The notes: generated by a model from the letters alone, not told the origin. A stretch of DNA of 64,000 nucleotides from Spartobacteria bacterium (GCA_003134765.1 PLCM01000008.1:23260-87259), one strand, 5' to 3'. Positions 42,176 through 51,009 are shown, numbered from the stretch's first letter. Numbers and translations are program-made.

Positions 42176-42249
42176 CTCTAGCCGCGCCGCTCTGTCGGCG
42201 CGTCTTTCTGAAACCCCGAAACACGGCGGCTGAGCGCCGTGACCACAGC
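42176..42249. repeat. CTAGCCGCGCCGCTCTGTCGG inverted repeat
   Basis: Two GC-rich halves around TTTCTGAAACCCCGAAA, with outer ends TAGCCGC and GACCACAGC; a degenerate relative of 21664-21731 and 44535-44610. It lies between the GNAT and DUF2911 genes. Confidence 0.65.
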
Positions 42250-42258
42250 TTCCCATCC

Positions 42259-42795
42259 CTATTTCTTGGCCGCGATCGGCGCCGAATACTGCGTATTCTC
42301 CCACGTCAGCTTCAAGACATCCTTGTCGATGGCGATGGTGAATTGATCCACCGGCGCGGTGACCGCTTCCTTCTTCAGATCGATCCGAACAAGGTCCTGT
42401 TTTTCGTCGTACTTCGTCCCCCATTGACCCGTCTGCTTGTTCACGATCAACTTCGCGCCCGCTTCCGTCGGCCAAAGGTATAAGGAGTACTTGCCGGCCG
42501 CGATTGCGGTTCCGCCGATCGTGATATCCTTGTCCGTCGTCAAAAGCGTGGCTTCGTCCGCCCCCATCCGCCAAACCTTGTCGTAGGGAACGAGCGTGCC
42601 CCAGATCTTGCGCTTCTCGCCACTCTTCGGGTCCTTTGAATAAGGCCGTCCGTAAACGATCGTGATCTTGGCGTCACCCACGGTCCCATTCACCGTCTCG
42701 TGCGGACTCACCCGCGGCTTTTCCTGGGCGAGAAGCGGCAATCCGGTTAGGGCTAGAGTAGTAAGAACAAAGAGAGTTGATCGAAGTGATTTCAT
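42259..42795 (-). CDS. DUF2911 family secreted protein
   Basis: A 178-residue protein with a signal peptide (KSLRSTLFVLTTLALTGLPLLAQ). The DUF2911 pattern is clear: SPHETVNGTVGDAKITIVYGRP, KIWGTLVPYDKVWRMGADEATLLTTDKDITIGG, then AGKYSLYLWPTEAGAKLIVNKQTGQWGTKYD. These are small beta-sandwich envelope proteins of unknown function, frequent in Bacteroidota, Acidobacteriota and Verrucomicrobiota. ATG 42795 starts the signal peptide; the in-frame ATG at 42819 is less likely. Confidence 0.93.
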   Translation of the reverse strand: MKSLRSTLFVLTTLALTGLPLLAQEKPRVSPHETVNGTVGDAKITIVYGRPYSKDPKSGEKRKIWGTLVPYDKVWRMGADEATLLTTDKDITIGGTAIAAGKYSLYLWPTEAGAKLIVNKQTGQWGTKYDEKQDLVRIDLKKEAVTAPVDQFTIAIDKDVLKLTWENTQYSAPIAAKK

Positions 42796-42864
42796 GACGC
42801 AAAACTCGCTCCGCCTCACGCACGCGTCTAGTCGAATCGTGAAGCGACTGCCACCTTCCTAACC

Positions 42865-43110
42865 ATGTCATCCTGAGCGAAGCCCAGCGAAGTCGAAGGA
42901 CCTTCCCGGCACGCCGTAGCCTCGGCGTAGGCGGCTAATTCTCACGAGCGCAGCGAGGATCCGTCCTCTGACCTCCGACCTCTGACCTCCGATTCCGCAT
43001 TCCGCATTCCGCATTCCGAAGTGATCTCCCGACCTCCGTCCTCCGCCTGCCACGCCGTAGCCCCTGGCTCGCCGTAGCCTTGTGCAAAGGCGGCTTGGCG
43101 AAGGCGGGTC
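42865..43110. repeat. Cluster of dispersed and simple repeats
   Basis: The 42820-43154 spacer contains, in order, a TGTCATCCTGAGCGAAGCCC copy, a GCCGTAGCCTCGGCGTAGGC word, low-complexity CCTCTGACCTCCGACCTCTG tracts, an iterated CATTCCGCATTCCG tract (about 42990-43020) and GCCGTAGCC words again near 43050-43080. No gene is recognised here; short open frames are repeat-derived. Confidence 0.7.
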
Positions 43111-43154
43111 CTCCGCGTTGCCCCACACCTGCTGCCCTTTGCTTCCAACGCGTA

Positions 43155-43484
43155 TCAATCGTGTAACCGCAGGATCTGTTTCGGTTTCTTCCAGAAGAAA
43201 AGCAGATAGCCAGTGCCCAGCCAGAGAATCCAATAAACCAGGTTCAGTAAGATTGTGGCCGTGGTCCCGACCCAGCTCGATCTTAGACCGAGATAATATT
43301 GCGTCGGGAGTTCGCGCGCCGTTTCGGGGATTGCGCGGAGGGCCAGCTGCGCACCCAATCCCACTCCCGATTCCATAAGCATCATGCCCAGGTACGCCAG
43401 TATCCCACAGGTGTAGATCGTGAATGCAAAAACCTTCATCCTGATACCGGCTTGATGGAGGAAATGGTAGATCGCCACCACCAT
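43155..43484 (-). CDS. Small membrane protein of unknown function, possibly 5'-truncated
   Basis: From ATG 43484 the frame codes for 109 residues with hydrophobic segments (VVAIYHFLHQ, FAFTIYTCGILAYLGMMLM, TATILLNLVYWILWLGTGYLLFFW) and a basic C-terminus. A second ATG at 43439 is possible. The same frame stays open upstream to a TAA at 43620-43622 and that stretch also looks protein-like (a segment with SFESGALLRTNISSDFAQV), yet it has no ATG, GTG or TTG, so the gene may have lost its 5' end or use a rare start. Family not recognised. Confidence 0.6.
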   Translation of the reverse strand: MVVAIYHFLHQAGIRMKVFAFTIYTCGILAYLGMMLMESGVGLGAQLALRAIPETARELPTQYYLGLRSSWVGTTATILLNLVYWILWLGTGYLLFFWKKPKQILRLHD

Positions 43485-43672
43485 GGCGAAGGTGATGGTG
43501 ATGACCTGCGCGAAGTCGCTGCTAATATTTGTCCGCAGGAGCGCGCCAGATTCAAAAGATCGAATTGCGACATAGATCGCATCAACCCTTTCGGAATGAC
43601 CGCGGAAGTCAATCTGTTGTTAGTGGCGTCGGCACGGCACCCTGCTCGTTCAAGGACCGCTTCTCATTTCTC

Positions 43673-43705
43673 CTTTCTACTTTCGACTTTCGACTTTCGA
43701 CTTTC
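43673..43705. repeat. CTTTCGA simple tandem repeat
   Basis: Three to four adjacent copies of CTTTCGA between the small membrane gene and the hydrolase gene. The 43485-43703 spacer otherwise holds only the open stretch noted for the membrane gene. Confidence 0.7.
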
Positions 43706-44462
43706 ACCGAAGTTCGCGGCTGAAAAACTTCGCCGCTTTCGGGCGCACTGCTGCCATCGCAGTCTCACTGAAGACATGACCTTCGGCCGGCACGAAATCC
43801 GTCTCCACATGCCCGCCACGCACTCGCAAAACGCCGAGGAGCGGCCGGGCATATTTCTCCACCGGCACGCGCTTGTCTTCCAGGCCATGCACCATTAGAA
43901 CCGGTGGCATTTTCCCGACACGTTTCTCCTCAGAATTCCAGACGCCGCCGGCCTGTTCCACCACCGCGCCGACAAGCGGATTGTCCGACGAAGCCGCGAT
44001 CGCCAGAAAACCGCCGAGCGAATATCCATAAAGACCTATCGACCGCGTTCCCATCTCCTCGCGCCCGTGCACCCAAACGATTGCGTCACGCACGGTCTGG
44101 AGCCACTCGGCGTAATGCACCCGCATGGTGGAATCGAGCGCGCCAATCGTGCCCGTGCGATTGAAGTAATGGAGCAGGTAAACCGTATCGCCGGCCCCGG
44201 CGAGTGAACGCGCTACCCGTCGCATGCTGGGCCCATCGAAGAGCATCCCGCCCGCGCCGTACATCACGATAACCGTGCGATGCGATTTTCCCTCGGCGGC
44301 TGGATAAAAATCAGCCCGAATCTTCCTGCCACCGCTCTCGAAAAACAAACCCGTCGTGCCCTCCCCCGCATCAGGCACGCTTGCACCTCTCAGAGAACCG
44401 ACTACTCCCAGGGCCACCTGCAACAAAATACCACCCAGGGCGCGCAGAGGCCGTCGATTCAT
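43704..44462 (-). CDS. Secreted alpha/beta hydrolase (dienelactone hydrolase-like)
   Basis: A 252-residue protein from ATG 44462 with a signal peptide (MNRRPLRALGGILLQVALGV). The alpha/beta-hydrolase core is seen in TVIVMYGAGGMLFDG, the nucleophile elbow IGLYGYSLGGFLA with the catalytic Ser, the acid region PPVLMVHGLEDKRVP and a late His in VPAEGHVF. The order and size match dienelactone hydrolase-like enzymes. The frame extends upstream to 44585 through a palindromic repeat; that part is rejected. Substrate unknown. Confidence 0.85.
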   Translation of the reverse strand: MNRRPLRALGGILLQVALGVVGSLRGASVPDAGEGTTGLFFESGGRKIRADFYPAAEGKSHRTVIVMYGAGGMLFDGPSMRRVARSLAGAGDTVYLLHYFNRTGTIGALDSTMRVHYAEWLQTVRDAIVWVHGREEMGTRSIGLYGYSLGGFLAIAASSDNPLVGAVVEQAGGVWNSEEKRVGKMPPVLMVHGLEDKRVPVEKYARPLLGVLRVRGGHVETDFVPAEGHVFSETAMAAVRPKAAKFFSRELR

Positions 44463-44534
44463 CCCGCATCCTCGTTCATCCATTGGCTTTGCGCGAAGAA
44501 CCCCGCGCTGCTCTCCCTCACGTCTCTCGTATAG

Positions 44535-44610
44535 CGCTGTAGTCGCCCCACTCTGTCGGGGGCGTGGTGGCCGCGCCGGGAACACGGCGACAGAGCACGT
44601 GACTACAGCG
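44535..44610. repeat. CGCTGTAGTC...GACTACAGCG inverted repeat
   Basis: Perfect 10-bp ends at 44535-44544 and 44601-44610; inner halves carry CCCACTCTGTCGGGGGCG and CGGCGACAGAGCACG. It lies in the divergent promoter region of the hydrolase and the antiporter. Confidence 0.85.
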
Positions 44611-44696
44611 TCTGGCGCTAGATCCAGGGTGAGCGCCCCGTTCTCTTTTCAGCTTTTTAGCTTTTCAGGAATTCCGCTTTTGCCCTTTGATCCATC

Positions 44697-46277
44697 GTGG
44701 ACAAAACCGAACTCATCCTGATTTGTCTCGTCGCCGTCGCGCTGCTGGCGATCGTCGCCCGGAGAATCAGCATTCCGTATCCGATCCTCCTCACCGTTGC
44801 CGGGGGACTCCTCGCTCTGGTGCCCGGCCTTCCGGTGATTCACCTCGATCCGCAACTGGTGTTCAATCTCTTTCTCCCGCCACTCCTTTATCCCGCGGCC
44901 GTCTACACTTCCTGGCGGGATTTCCGCGCCAACCTTCGGTCGATCCTCCCGCTCGCAATCTTCCTCGTCCTGTTGACGATGACCGCGACTGCCTACCTGG
45001 TCCATGCCCTGACGGGATTACCTTTGGCCGTTGGTTTTGTCTTCGGCGCTCTCATCTCTCCACCGGACGCCGTGGCTGCCCTGGGCTTTACCAGGGATCT
45101 GAAGGTGCCCCGGAAAATCATCGTCATCCTCGAAGGCGAAAGCCTGGTGAACGATGCCACGTCGTTCATCTCTTTCCGGTTCGCCGTCGCCGCCGTCCTG
45201 ACCGGCGCCTTTTCGCTCGGGCAGGCCAGCGCCCAATTTCTTCTCGTCGCCGCGGGCGGCATCGCGGTCGGCCTCGCCACCGGCTGGCTGGCGACCCAGG
45301 GGCAAAGGCGCCTGGACGATCCGCCGGTCCAAACCATGTTCTCCCTGCTTACTCCGTATGTGGCCTACTTCGCTGGCGAAAAGCTGCACGTTTCCGGCAT
45401 CCTCGCGGTCGTCATTGCGGGCATTTATTACGGTTGGCGCGCACCCCGGGTCTTGAGCGGACGGATGCGACTCCAGGCCGTGCCGGTCTGGCAAATGGTC
45501 GTCTTCATTCTCAATGGAATCCTTTTCATGCTCATCGGCCTGCAACTGCCGCAGGTGATCCACGCGCTACCTCCCGGCTCGACCCTGTCCGTCGTGAAGC
45601 TGGCCGCGCTCGTTTTGTTGGCGATCATGCTGGTTCGTTTTCTCTGGCTGTTCGGCGCCACGTATTTTCCACGACTCTTCAGCCGAAAATTCCGTCGCAA
45701 AAACCCCGCCCCCTGGCAACAGACCGCTCTCATCGCGTGGACCGGGATGCGCGGCGCGGATTCGCTCGCCGGCGCGCTCGCCATTCCATTTCTTCTCGCC
45801 AACGGCGCGCCTTTCCCCGGGCGCGACCTCATCCTGTTGCTCACGTTCTGCGTCATTTTCGGAACGCTTGTTCTTCAGGGACTCACCCTTAAGCCTCTGG
45901 TTCGCTGGCTGAGAATTGTGGACGATCACGCCACCGAAAAAGAAGAGCGGCTGGCTCGCTTGAGAGCGAACGAAGCGGCCCTGGCGCGCATCGAGGACAT
46001 GGGATCGACGAATCGGGCCCGAGCCGAGAGCGTCGAACGCCTCCGTTCCGAATACGCCGACCGCATCCGGCAATTGAGCAAGGAGACATCGGACGAAGGA
46101 AGCGTCCGCCACTTATACTCAAGAGACTTCGAACAATTGGCCCGGGAAGCCCTCGAAACCGAACGCGACACCGTCATCACGCTGCGCAACGAAGACACCA
46201 TTAACGACGAAGTCCTGCGCCGCATCCAGCACGACATCGACCTCGCCGAAGCCCGTCTCCACCGCCGAGCCACGTGA
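44697..46277 (+). CDS. Na+/H+ antiporter, CPA1 (NhaP/YjcE-type)
   Basis: A 526-residue inner-membrane cation/proton antiporter starting at GTG 44697. Twelve or so helices are visible from LILICLVAVALLAIVARRISIPYP on. The ion-binding region has ALISPPDAVAALGF, with the Pro-Pro-Asp of CPA1 proteins, followed by ILEGESLVNDATSFISF, the Asn-Asp pair of the electroneutral group. A cytosolic helical tail (LARLRANEAALARIEDMGS to the end) of about 110 residues is typical. Role: Na+ or K+ extrusion and pH control. It begins just after a tract of CAGCTTTTTAGCTTTTCAGG. Confidence 0.93.
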   Translation: MDKTELILICLVAVALLAIVARRISIPYPILLTVAGGLLALVPGLPVIHLDPQLVFNLFLPPLLYPAAVYTSWRDFRANLRSILPLAIFLVLLTMTATAYLVHALTGLPLAVGFVFGALISPPDAVAALGFTRDLKVPRKIIVILEGESLVNDATSFISFRFAVAAVLTGAFSLGQASAQFLLVAAGGIAVGLATGWLATQGQRRLDDPPVQTMFSLLTPYVAYFAGEKLHVSGILAVVIAGIYYGWRAPRVLSGRMRLQAVPVWQMVVFILNGILFMLIGLQLPQVIHALPPGSTLSVVKLAALVLLAIMLVRFLWLFGATYFPRLFSRKFRRKNPAPWQQTALIAWTGMRGADSLAGALAIPFLLANGAPFPGRDLILLLTFCVIFGTLVLQGLTLKPLVRWLRIVDDHATEKEERLARLRANEAALARIEDMGSTNRARAESVERLRSEYADRIRQLSKETSDEGSVRHLYSRDFEQLAREALETERDTVITLRNEDTINDEVLRRIQHDIDLAEARLHRRAT

Positions 46278-46322
46278 AGCGGGTCCCATTGTGGGTAGGC
46301 GAATCGCCTGCATCGCTTCCCC

Positions 46323-46530
46323 TGGAGGGACGACCGCCGTGTCGTCCCAAAATAATGGGACAGGACAGCGCCCGTCCCTCCAACCCCCGATACGGCGCGG
46401 GGAACACGGCGACTGGGCGCCGTGGCTCCTGCTCTTCTCGTCATTCGTCATTCGTCATTCGTGACTGGTCACTCGTCACTGAATTATAGGTTTCAGCTTT
46501 TCAGCTTTTCAATTTTTCAGCTTTTCAGCG
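46323..46530. repeat. TGGAGGGACG inverted repeat followed by simple repeats
   Basis: Perfect 10-bp ends TGGAGGGACG (46323-46332) and CGTCCCTCCA (46373-46382), then a CGGCGCGGGGAACACGGCGA block, iterated TCATTCG (46438-46465) and iterated TTTTCAGC (46490-46528). The 46278-46540 spacer contains no gene. Confidence 0.75.
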
Positions 46531-46540
46531 AGATTGCCCC

Positions 46541-47386
46541 ATGACTCCCATCAAGCTCGTCCTCGCCGATGTCGACGGCACCCTGGTTACGCACGAGAAA
46601 GTGCTGACATCGCGAGCGATCGCGAGCGTCCAGGCCCTTGCTCGCGCCGGCATCGCCTTTGCGATCACGAGCGGCCGGCCACCGCGCGGGATGCAAATGT
46701 TCGTCGAGCCGCTCGGCCTAACGACTCCGCTGGCTGCCTTCAACGGCGGCCGCTTTGTGCGGCCGGATCTTTCCCTGGTCGAACAGCGCGTCCTCTCTCG
46801 AAAAGCAGTCGAACCCATTCTCGCCATCATCGCTTCGCACCAGCTCGACTCCTGGATCTACCGGGGGAACGACTGGTTCGTTCGGGAACGCCACGGGCCG
46901 CACGTCGATCGCGAGGAATGGACCGTCAAATTTCCACCTATCGTCGTTCCCGATTTCGCGGAACAGATGGACGAAGTCGTGAAGGTCGTCGGAATCAGCG
47001 ACGATCTGGAAGCCGTCGCGCGCTGCGAAGCGGACATCGTTCGCCAGTTCTCGCCCGAAGTGATTTGCAAAAAGACCACGCCGCCTCGCGACCAGTCCAC
47101 CGCGGTTTTCGCCGCGCGCTCGCAACCATACTATGTAGACGTCACCCATCCGCAGGCCAACAAGGGCGCGGTCGTTCTTGCGCTGGGAAAGATGCTCGGG
47201 ATCGATCCCAACGAAGTTGCCACTCTCGGCGACATGCCTAACGACATCTCCATGTTCGAAAAGTCCGGCCTCAGCATTGCCATGGGACAAAGCAGCGACG
47301 GAGTAAAACACGCCGCTACCCACGTCACCACCTCATCCGAAGAAGAAGGATTCGCGAACGCCGTCGAGCGCTTCATTCTAGCCTAA
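46541..47386 (+). CDS. Cof-type HAD-IIB hydrolase
   Basis: A 281-residue cytosolic sugar-phosphate-phosphatase-like protein. Motif I is LVLADVDGTLVTHEK, motif II is AFAITSGRPPRG, a C2B cap is in the middle, and the C-terminal block has NKGAVVLALGKMLGIDPNEVATLGDMPNDISMFEKSGLSIAMG, the acidic motif IV of the Cof group. These enzymes dephosphorylate phosphosugars or flavin precursors; the substrate is not predictable. The start ATG 46541 follows low-complexity DNA. Confidence 0.92.
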   Translation: MTPIKLVLADVDGTLVTHEKVLTSRAIASVQALARAGIAFAITSGRPPRGMQMFVEPLGLTTPLAAFNGGRFVRPDLSLVEQRVLSRKAVEPILAIIASHQLDSWIYRGNDWFVRERHGPHVDREEWTVKFPPIVVPDFAEQMDEVVKVVGISDDLEAVARCEADIVRQFSPEVICKKTTPPRDQSTAVFAARSQPYYVDVTHPQANKGAVVLALGKMLGIDPNEVATLGDMPNDISMFEKSGLSIAMGQSSDGVKHAATHVTTSSEEEGFANAVERFILA

Positions 47387-47390
47387 ATTT

Positions 47391-47592
47391 GTAGGTTGTC
47401 TGTGCCAGACGCCCTCTTGCATAAACGAAACCGCTAATCAACGCTAATGAACGCGAATCGATTCGAAGGAAAGGTCTATCCGGTGGTCGGATCCGAAATC
47501 GAAGTGTTGAAGGTCCAAGGCACACGGGCTTCACGTGAAGACTTAGGGAGAATCCGAGCTCTCACTTTTCATTCGCGTTCATTCGCGGTTTA
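47391..47592. repeat. Inverted GCGTTCATTCGC-type repeat in a long spacer
   Basis: The 47387-47773 spacer opens with a TGTAGGTTGTCTGTGCCAGACGCC copy. An AAACCGC...ACGCGAAT arm at 47428-47458 is approximately inverted at 47571-47592 (ATTCGCGTTCATTCGCGGTT). Nothing gene-like was found; the promoter of the TolB/TPR gene should lie in its last 180 bp. Confidence 0.65.
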
Positions 47593-47773
47593 GCCTTGCA
47601 TCCTTTTCAGTTTTTGCTTCCGCGGCACGCCGATCACGAGCAGGATTACGATTACGAACCGCAAGCCCGCCGCGGCTCCAACTTGTCACACGTCACACGT
47701 CACTGCTTACAAGTCTTCCCATTATTTCCTGTCTATGCAGAGCGCACGGAGCTAAGAGCACTATTAGCGCGCG

Positions 47774-49780
47774 ATGAACGGATTCTTCCAACGCCTGAAG
47801 CAGCGCAAGCTCGTGCAATGGGCGCTCGGCTACATTGCGGCAGCGTTCGCCCTTTTGCAAGGAATCGACATTGTCGCGCAACGTTTTGCCTGGCCCGAAC
47901 AAACGATGCGTTTCGTCATCATCGCGCTGAGTATCGGACTCTTTGTCACGCTGGTGCTGGCCTGGTATCACGGCGAACGCGGCGTGCAACGCGTGAGCGG
48001 GACCGAACTGCTGATTCTCGCGCTCTTGCTGGCGGTCGGCGGCGGTTTCCTCTGGCGATTCGCCGGGGTCACGCGCGAGCGGGTCGTTACGTCTGGTGAG
48101 AACGACGGATCCCGCCCAGGCGGGACGGCGTCCCTACCCATCCCGGAAAAATCGATAGCGGTCCTGCCATTCGAAAACCTGAGCAGCGACAAGGAGAACG
48201 CCTATTTCGTGGCGGGCATTCAGGACGAAATCCTGACGCGGCTGGCCAAGATCGGCGCGTTGAAAGTCATTTCCCGTTCCTCCACCCAGCAATATCAGAG
48301 CAAGCCCGGCAATCTGCGGGAGATCGCGCGGCTTCTCGGCGTGGCCCACATTTTGGAAGGCAGCGTGCAAAAGATCGGCCCGCTCGTTCATGTAAACGTG
48401 CAGTTAATCAACGCCGCGACCGACGAACATCTCTGGGCCGAAAGTTACGATCGCACGCTCGACAATATTTTCGGTGTGGAAGGCGAGATCGCGCGGTTGG
48501 TGGCGGAGGCGCTACACGCCAAGCTCACCGGCGCCGAAGTAAAGGTTCTGGCCCAAAGGCCGACGACTAATCCCGCCGCCTACGACGCTTATTTGCGCGG
48601 ACAGGCACAGTCCCGGCAACAAGATGAAGAACCCGGCCTCAGGGCCGCGCAAGGTTCGCTCGAGGAAGCGGTCCGACTCGACCCACAATTTGCCGCAGCA
48701 TGGGCGGCCCTCTCGCGCACCCATTCCCTGATTTTCTTCCTTTACGATTCGACTCCGGCACGACGAGCGGAAGCAGAGAAGGCCTTGGCCGAGGCGGTCC
48801 GCCTGCAAAGGGACCTTGCGGAAGTGCAACTGGCCCAGGCCTACCTGCAATACTGGGTGCGCCGCGATTACACCGGCGCTCTCGAAATGATGCGACAGTT
48901 GCGCACCTCCTGGCCTAACAACGCCGAAGTGCTCGAGGTGATGGCCTTTATTTCCGCGCGACTCGGCCAATGGAAGGAGAGCCTGGACTGCATCCAGCAA
49001 TCGATGGCGTTGAACCCAAAGGACCTCAGCACTCGCGGTCAAGCCTTGAACGTCGCCCTCGCCATGCGCGACTTCGCTCTCGTTATCCGGCTGGCCGAGG
49101 AAGGACTTCAGACCTGGCCGAATAATTCCACTTTGTTGGGGTTGGAAGCATCGGCATTCCAAGGCCGCGGTCAGCTAAATGAAGCGCAATCGATTCTGGC
49201 CGGGGTGAAGTTTGACGCGTCCGGGATGGATGCCGGTAGCGTCGCCCTGATGTATCAAACCTTGTTGCGGCGCGATCCGGCGATCGCCCTCAAATTCCTC
49301 GATACGTATCCGCAAGCTGCGAATGAGAACGACCCGAAGTTTCTCCCTTATTGGGCCGCCATCCAGGAACTCGCGGGCCGGAAAGACGACGCGCGTGCGT
49401 CCTTCACCCGCGTCCGCGACACAGTTGAGCCCCTGCTCAAAACGCAACCGGAAAACCAAGGATTTCTCGGCATTCTCGCTTTCGCTTTTTCCGGGCTCGA
49501 CCAGGGCGACGACGCGATCAAAGCGGTGGACCAATTCGCGGCCCTGAGCGTGGGCGATGCGCGCAGCACCGCGCAAGGAGAGGAGCTAAGCGCCCGCGTC
49601 TTTGCGCATTTCGGCGACAAGGACCGGGCCATCACCAGTCTGGAACACTTGTTGTCCGCGCCCACCGATGGCCTCTTTGGAGCGCCTGTGACCCCCGCGA
49701 TCCTCCGCCTCGATCCAGCCTTCGATGCGCTCCGCCGCGATCCGCGCTTTGAGAAGCTTTGCCAGGAGCCGGCTAAGTAA
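47774..49780 (+). CDS. Membrane protein with TolB/FlgO-like domain and TPR repeats
   Basis: A 668-residue protein. Three N-terminal hydrophobic segments (LGYIAAAFALLQGIDIVAQ, FVIIALSIGLFVTLVLAWY, LLILALLLAVGGGFLW) anchor it, then a TolB-N/FlgO-type domain (KSIAVLPFENLSSDKENAYFVAGIQDEILTRLA, HILEGSVQKIGPLVHVNVQLINAATDEHLWAESYD) and about nine TPR-like units follow (LAEAVRLQRDLAEVQLAQAYLQYW and so on). Such proteins are common next to adenylate-cyclase or winged-helix domains; here those are absent, so it is a minimal version. Residues about 107-123 (ENDGSRPGGTASLP) come from a repeat copy inserted in frame. Confidence 0.87.
   Translation: MNGFFQRLKQRKLVQWALGYIAAAFALLQGIDIVAQRFAWPEQTMRFVIIALSIGLFVTLVLAWYHGERGVQRVSGTELLILALLLAVGGGFLWRFAGVTRERVVTSGENDGSRPGGTASLPIPEKSIAVLPFENLSSDKENAYFVAGIQDEILTRLAKIGALKVISRSSTQQYQSKPGNLREIARLLGVAHILEGSVQKIGPLVHVNVQLINAATDEHLWAESYDRTLDNIFGVEGEIARLVAEALHAKLTGAEVKVLAQRPTTNPAAYDAYLRGQAQSRQQDEEPGLRAAQGSLEEAVRLDPQFAAAWAALSRTHSLIFFLYDSTPARRAEAEKALAEAVRLQRDLAEVQLAQAYLQYWVRRDYTGALEMMRQLRTSWPNNAEVLEVMAFISARLGQWKESLDCIQQSMALNPKDLSTRGQALNVALAMRDFALVIRLAEEGLQTWPNNSTLLGLEASAFQGRGQLNEAQSILAGVKFDASGMDAGSVALMYQTLLRRDPAIALKFLDTYPQAANENDPKFLPYWAAIQELAGRKDDARASFTRVRDTVEPLLKTQPENQGFLGILAFAFSGLDQGDDAIKAVDQFAALSVGDARSTAQGEELSARVFAHFGDKDRAITSLEHLLSAPTDGLFGAPVTPAILRLDPAFDALRRDPRFEKLCQEPAK
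48094..48142. repeat. Partial GGGACGGCGTCCCTACC copy inside the TolB/TPR gene
   Basis: The core GGCGGGACGGCGTCCCTACC matches the right end of the 38996-39083 family, but lies within a coding region and keeps the frame. Confidence 0.65.
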
Positions 49781-49820
49781 GCGCGAAGCTTTTAGGGCGG
49801 GCATGGTGTAAAGTGGATCG

Positions 49821-49923
49821 TTGTAGGGCGTCTGTGTCAGACGCCATCTCCGTCTCGGTTTTGTAGGGCAGGCGCCTCGCCTGGCGCGTATTTGGTTCGG
49901 CAACCGGAGCGGTCGCCCTACAA
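49821..49923. repeat. TTGTAGGGCG...CGCCCTACAA inverted repeat
   Basis: Perfect 10-bp ends (49821-49830 and 49914-49923). Inner copies of GTGTCAGACGCC and GGCGCCTCGCCTGGCGC form hairpins. It follows the TolB/TPR gene. Confidence 0.85.
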
Positions 49924-50036
49924 TTCCTGACTACGCCGAACCGCGACTGCTTGTCTTCGACAAAGGCCTAGCTCAGCGTGCTGCAGAAGGCGATCGTGTA
50001 CCAAAGCAACATGGCCTGGAAGGAAAGGCCGGCCAC

Positions 50037-50276
50037 TCACTGAGCCCAGCGGGCTCGGGATACGAGGGCGAGAATGGTCGGAATGAGCATCGGCAGAGAC
50101 GCTACGTTTTCCTGGACGAAGAGCCAGGCATTCGCTGTCTTCAGGAAAGCCAGGTTGGCGACCAAGGCCAGAAGGATGCAGGCCAGAACTGCGCCATAAT
50201 AATACGGCCGCTGCCGCCAGAAAAAATCTTCCACGGCCCCTCTAAGCTGCGCCAGATCCAGAAACTCACATTTCAA
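50037..50276 (-). CDS. Small membrane protein of unknown function, interrupted by an in-frame TGA
   Basis: ATG 50276 to TGA 50037-50039 encodes 79 residues: MKCEFLDLAQLRGAVEDFFW, then a hydrophobic helix (YYGAVLACILLALVANLAFL) and a second segment (VASLPMLIPTILALVSRAR). After the TGA the same frame continues for 22 more codons (VAGLSFQAMLLWYTIAFCST then LS) to a TAG at 49968-49970, and this again looks like a membrane helix. Probably a recent nonsense change or a sequencing error in a gene of about 100 residues. Family not recognised. Confidence 0.5.
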   Translation of the reverse strand: MKCEFLDLAQLRGAVEDFFWRQRPYYYGAVLACILLALVANLAFLKTANAWLFVQENVASLPMLIPTILALVSRARWAQ

Positions 50277-50297
50277 CTTCCCAGGGAGCGCTCCACC

Positions 50298-50340
50298 ACA
50301 AAAGCAAAACCGCGGCGGAGCTTTCGCTCGGCCGCGGTCT
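50298..50340 (-). terminator. Rho-independent terminator after the FN3 gene
   Basis: Read on the minus strand, ACCGCGGC(C)GAGC, loop GAAA, GCTC(C)GCCGCGGT forms a 12-bp stem with one mismatch (50309-50338) and is followed by TTTTGCTTTT. It lies about 85 bp downstream of the fibronectin-type gene stop and should end the transcript of the two genes ending at 50425. Confidence 0.85.
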
Positions 50341-50424
50341 CAAGATTCCTTTAGGAGAAGCCCAACTACTCTGGAGGGAATCTCTCGGTTCTGGGGGAAC
50401 CTGGGGAACAGTCCCGGCAATTGT

Positions 50425-51009
50425 TTAGACGACCATCGCGTTGGCGGGGCCGCCCCAGCCACTGGGGCCGGCGCTGCCGTTCGCCTGCGCGCGCACCCAG
50501 TAGACCTTGCCCGGGGTGAGATCGGTGATCAACACACGGGTCGAGGTCGACAGCTCCTGGTCGTCCCAAGGGCCATCCGGGTTCTGCGCGGTTTGCACGG
50601 AATAGTTCATCGCGTTCGTCACGCGATCGAACCGCAGTTGCAATTGCCCGCTGATGCCGGTGAGGCTCACGCGGAGGTTTTCCGGCGCGGGCAACATACC
50701 CACCGGAGACGGCGCCTTGACGGGCTCGAATCCGGAACTGAGCAACAACACCAGGTCGGCATTGCAGTTAGCGGTAACATACGCGGCCAGCTGCCGGAGA
50801 AGCGAGAGCATCTCCGCGCGGGCGGCGTTACGGGTGGCGATGGCAATTTTGCCGCCATCGAGGGCCTCGTGCACCGCTGTCTCCAGCGCGTTCACGGCCG
50901 TCGGGACAACCGTTAGCGCAGGCAACGGTGTCAGCGATGGGATTCGCGACATAGAAGGTAAGGCTGCGTTGGGTAGCAGCGAGTGAACGCTACGGGTGCG
51001 CATGTACAT
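50425..51009 (-). CDS. Fibronectin type III domain protein
   Basis: A 194-residue protein with no clear signal peptide. The first half has a helical region (ALTVVPTAVNALETAVHEALDGGKIAIATRNAARAEMLSLLRQLAAYVTANCN), the second an FN3 domain (LPAPENLRVSLTGISGQLQLRFDRV to VYWVRAQANGSAGPSGWGGPANAMVV). I know this helical-plus-FN3 layout from Verrucomicrobia and Bacteroidota proteins of about 200 residues. Its ATG at 51009 lies inside the last 20 bp of the secreted lipase-like gene, so the two are translationally close. Function unknown. Confidence 0.75.
   Translation of the reverse strand: MYMRTRSVHSLLPNAALPSMSRIPSLTPLPALTVVPTAVNALETAVHEALDGGKIAIATRNAARAEMLSLLRQLAAYVTANCNADLVLLLSSGFEPVKAPSPVGMLPAPENLRVSLTGISGQLQLRFDRVTNAMNYSVQTAQNPDGPWDDQELSTSTRVLITDLTPGKVYWVRAQANGSAGPSGWGGPANAMVV

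Noticed and set aside
50037..50039. Selenocysteine codon
   Set aside because: No hairpin resembling a bacterial SECIS could be recognised just after the TGA, and the product is not a known selenoprotein type.
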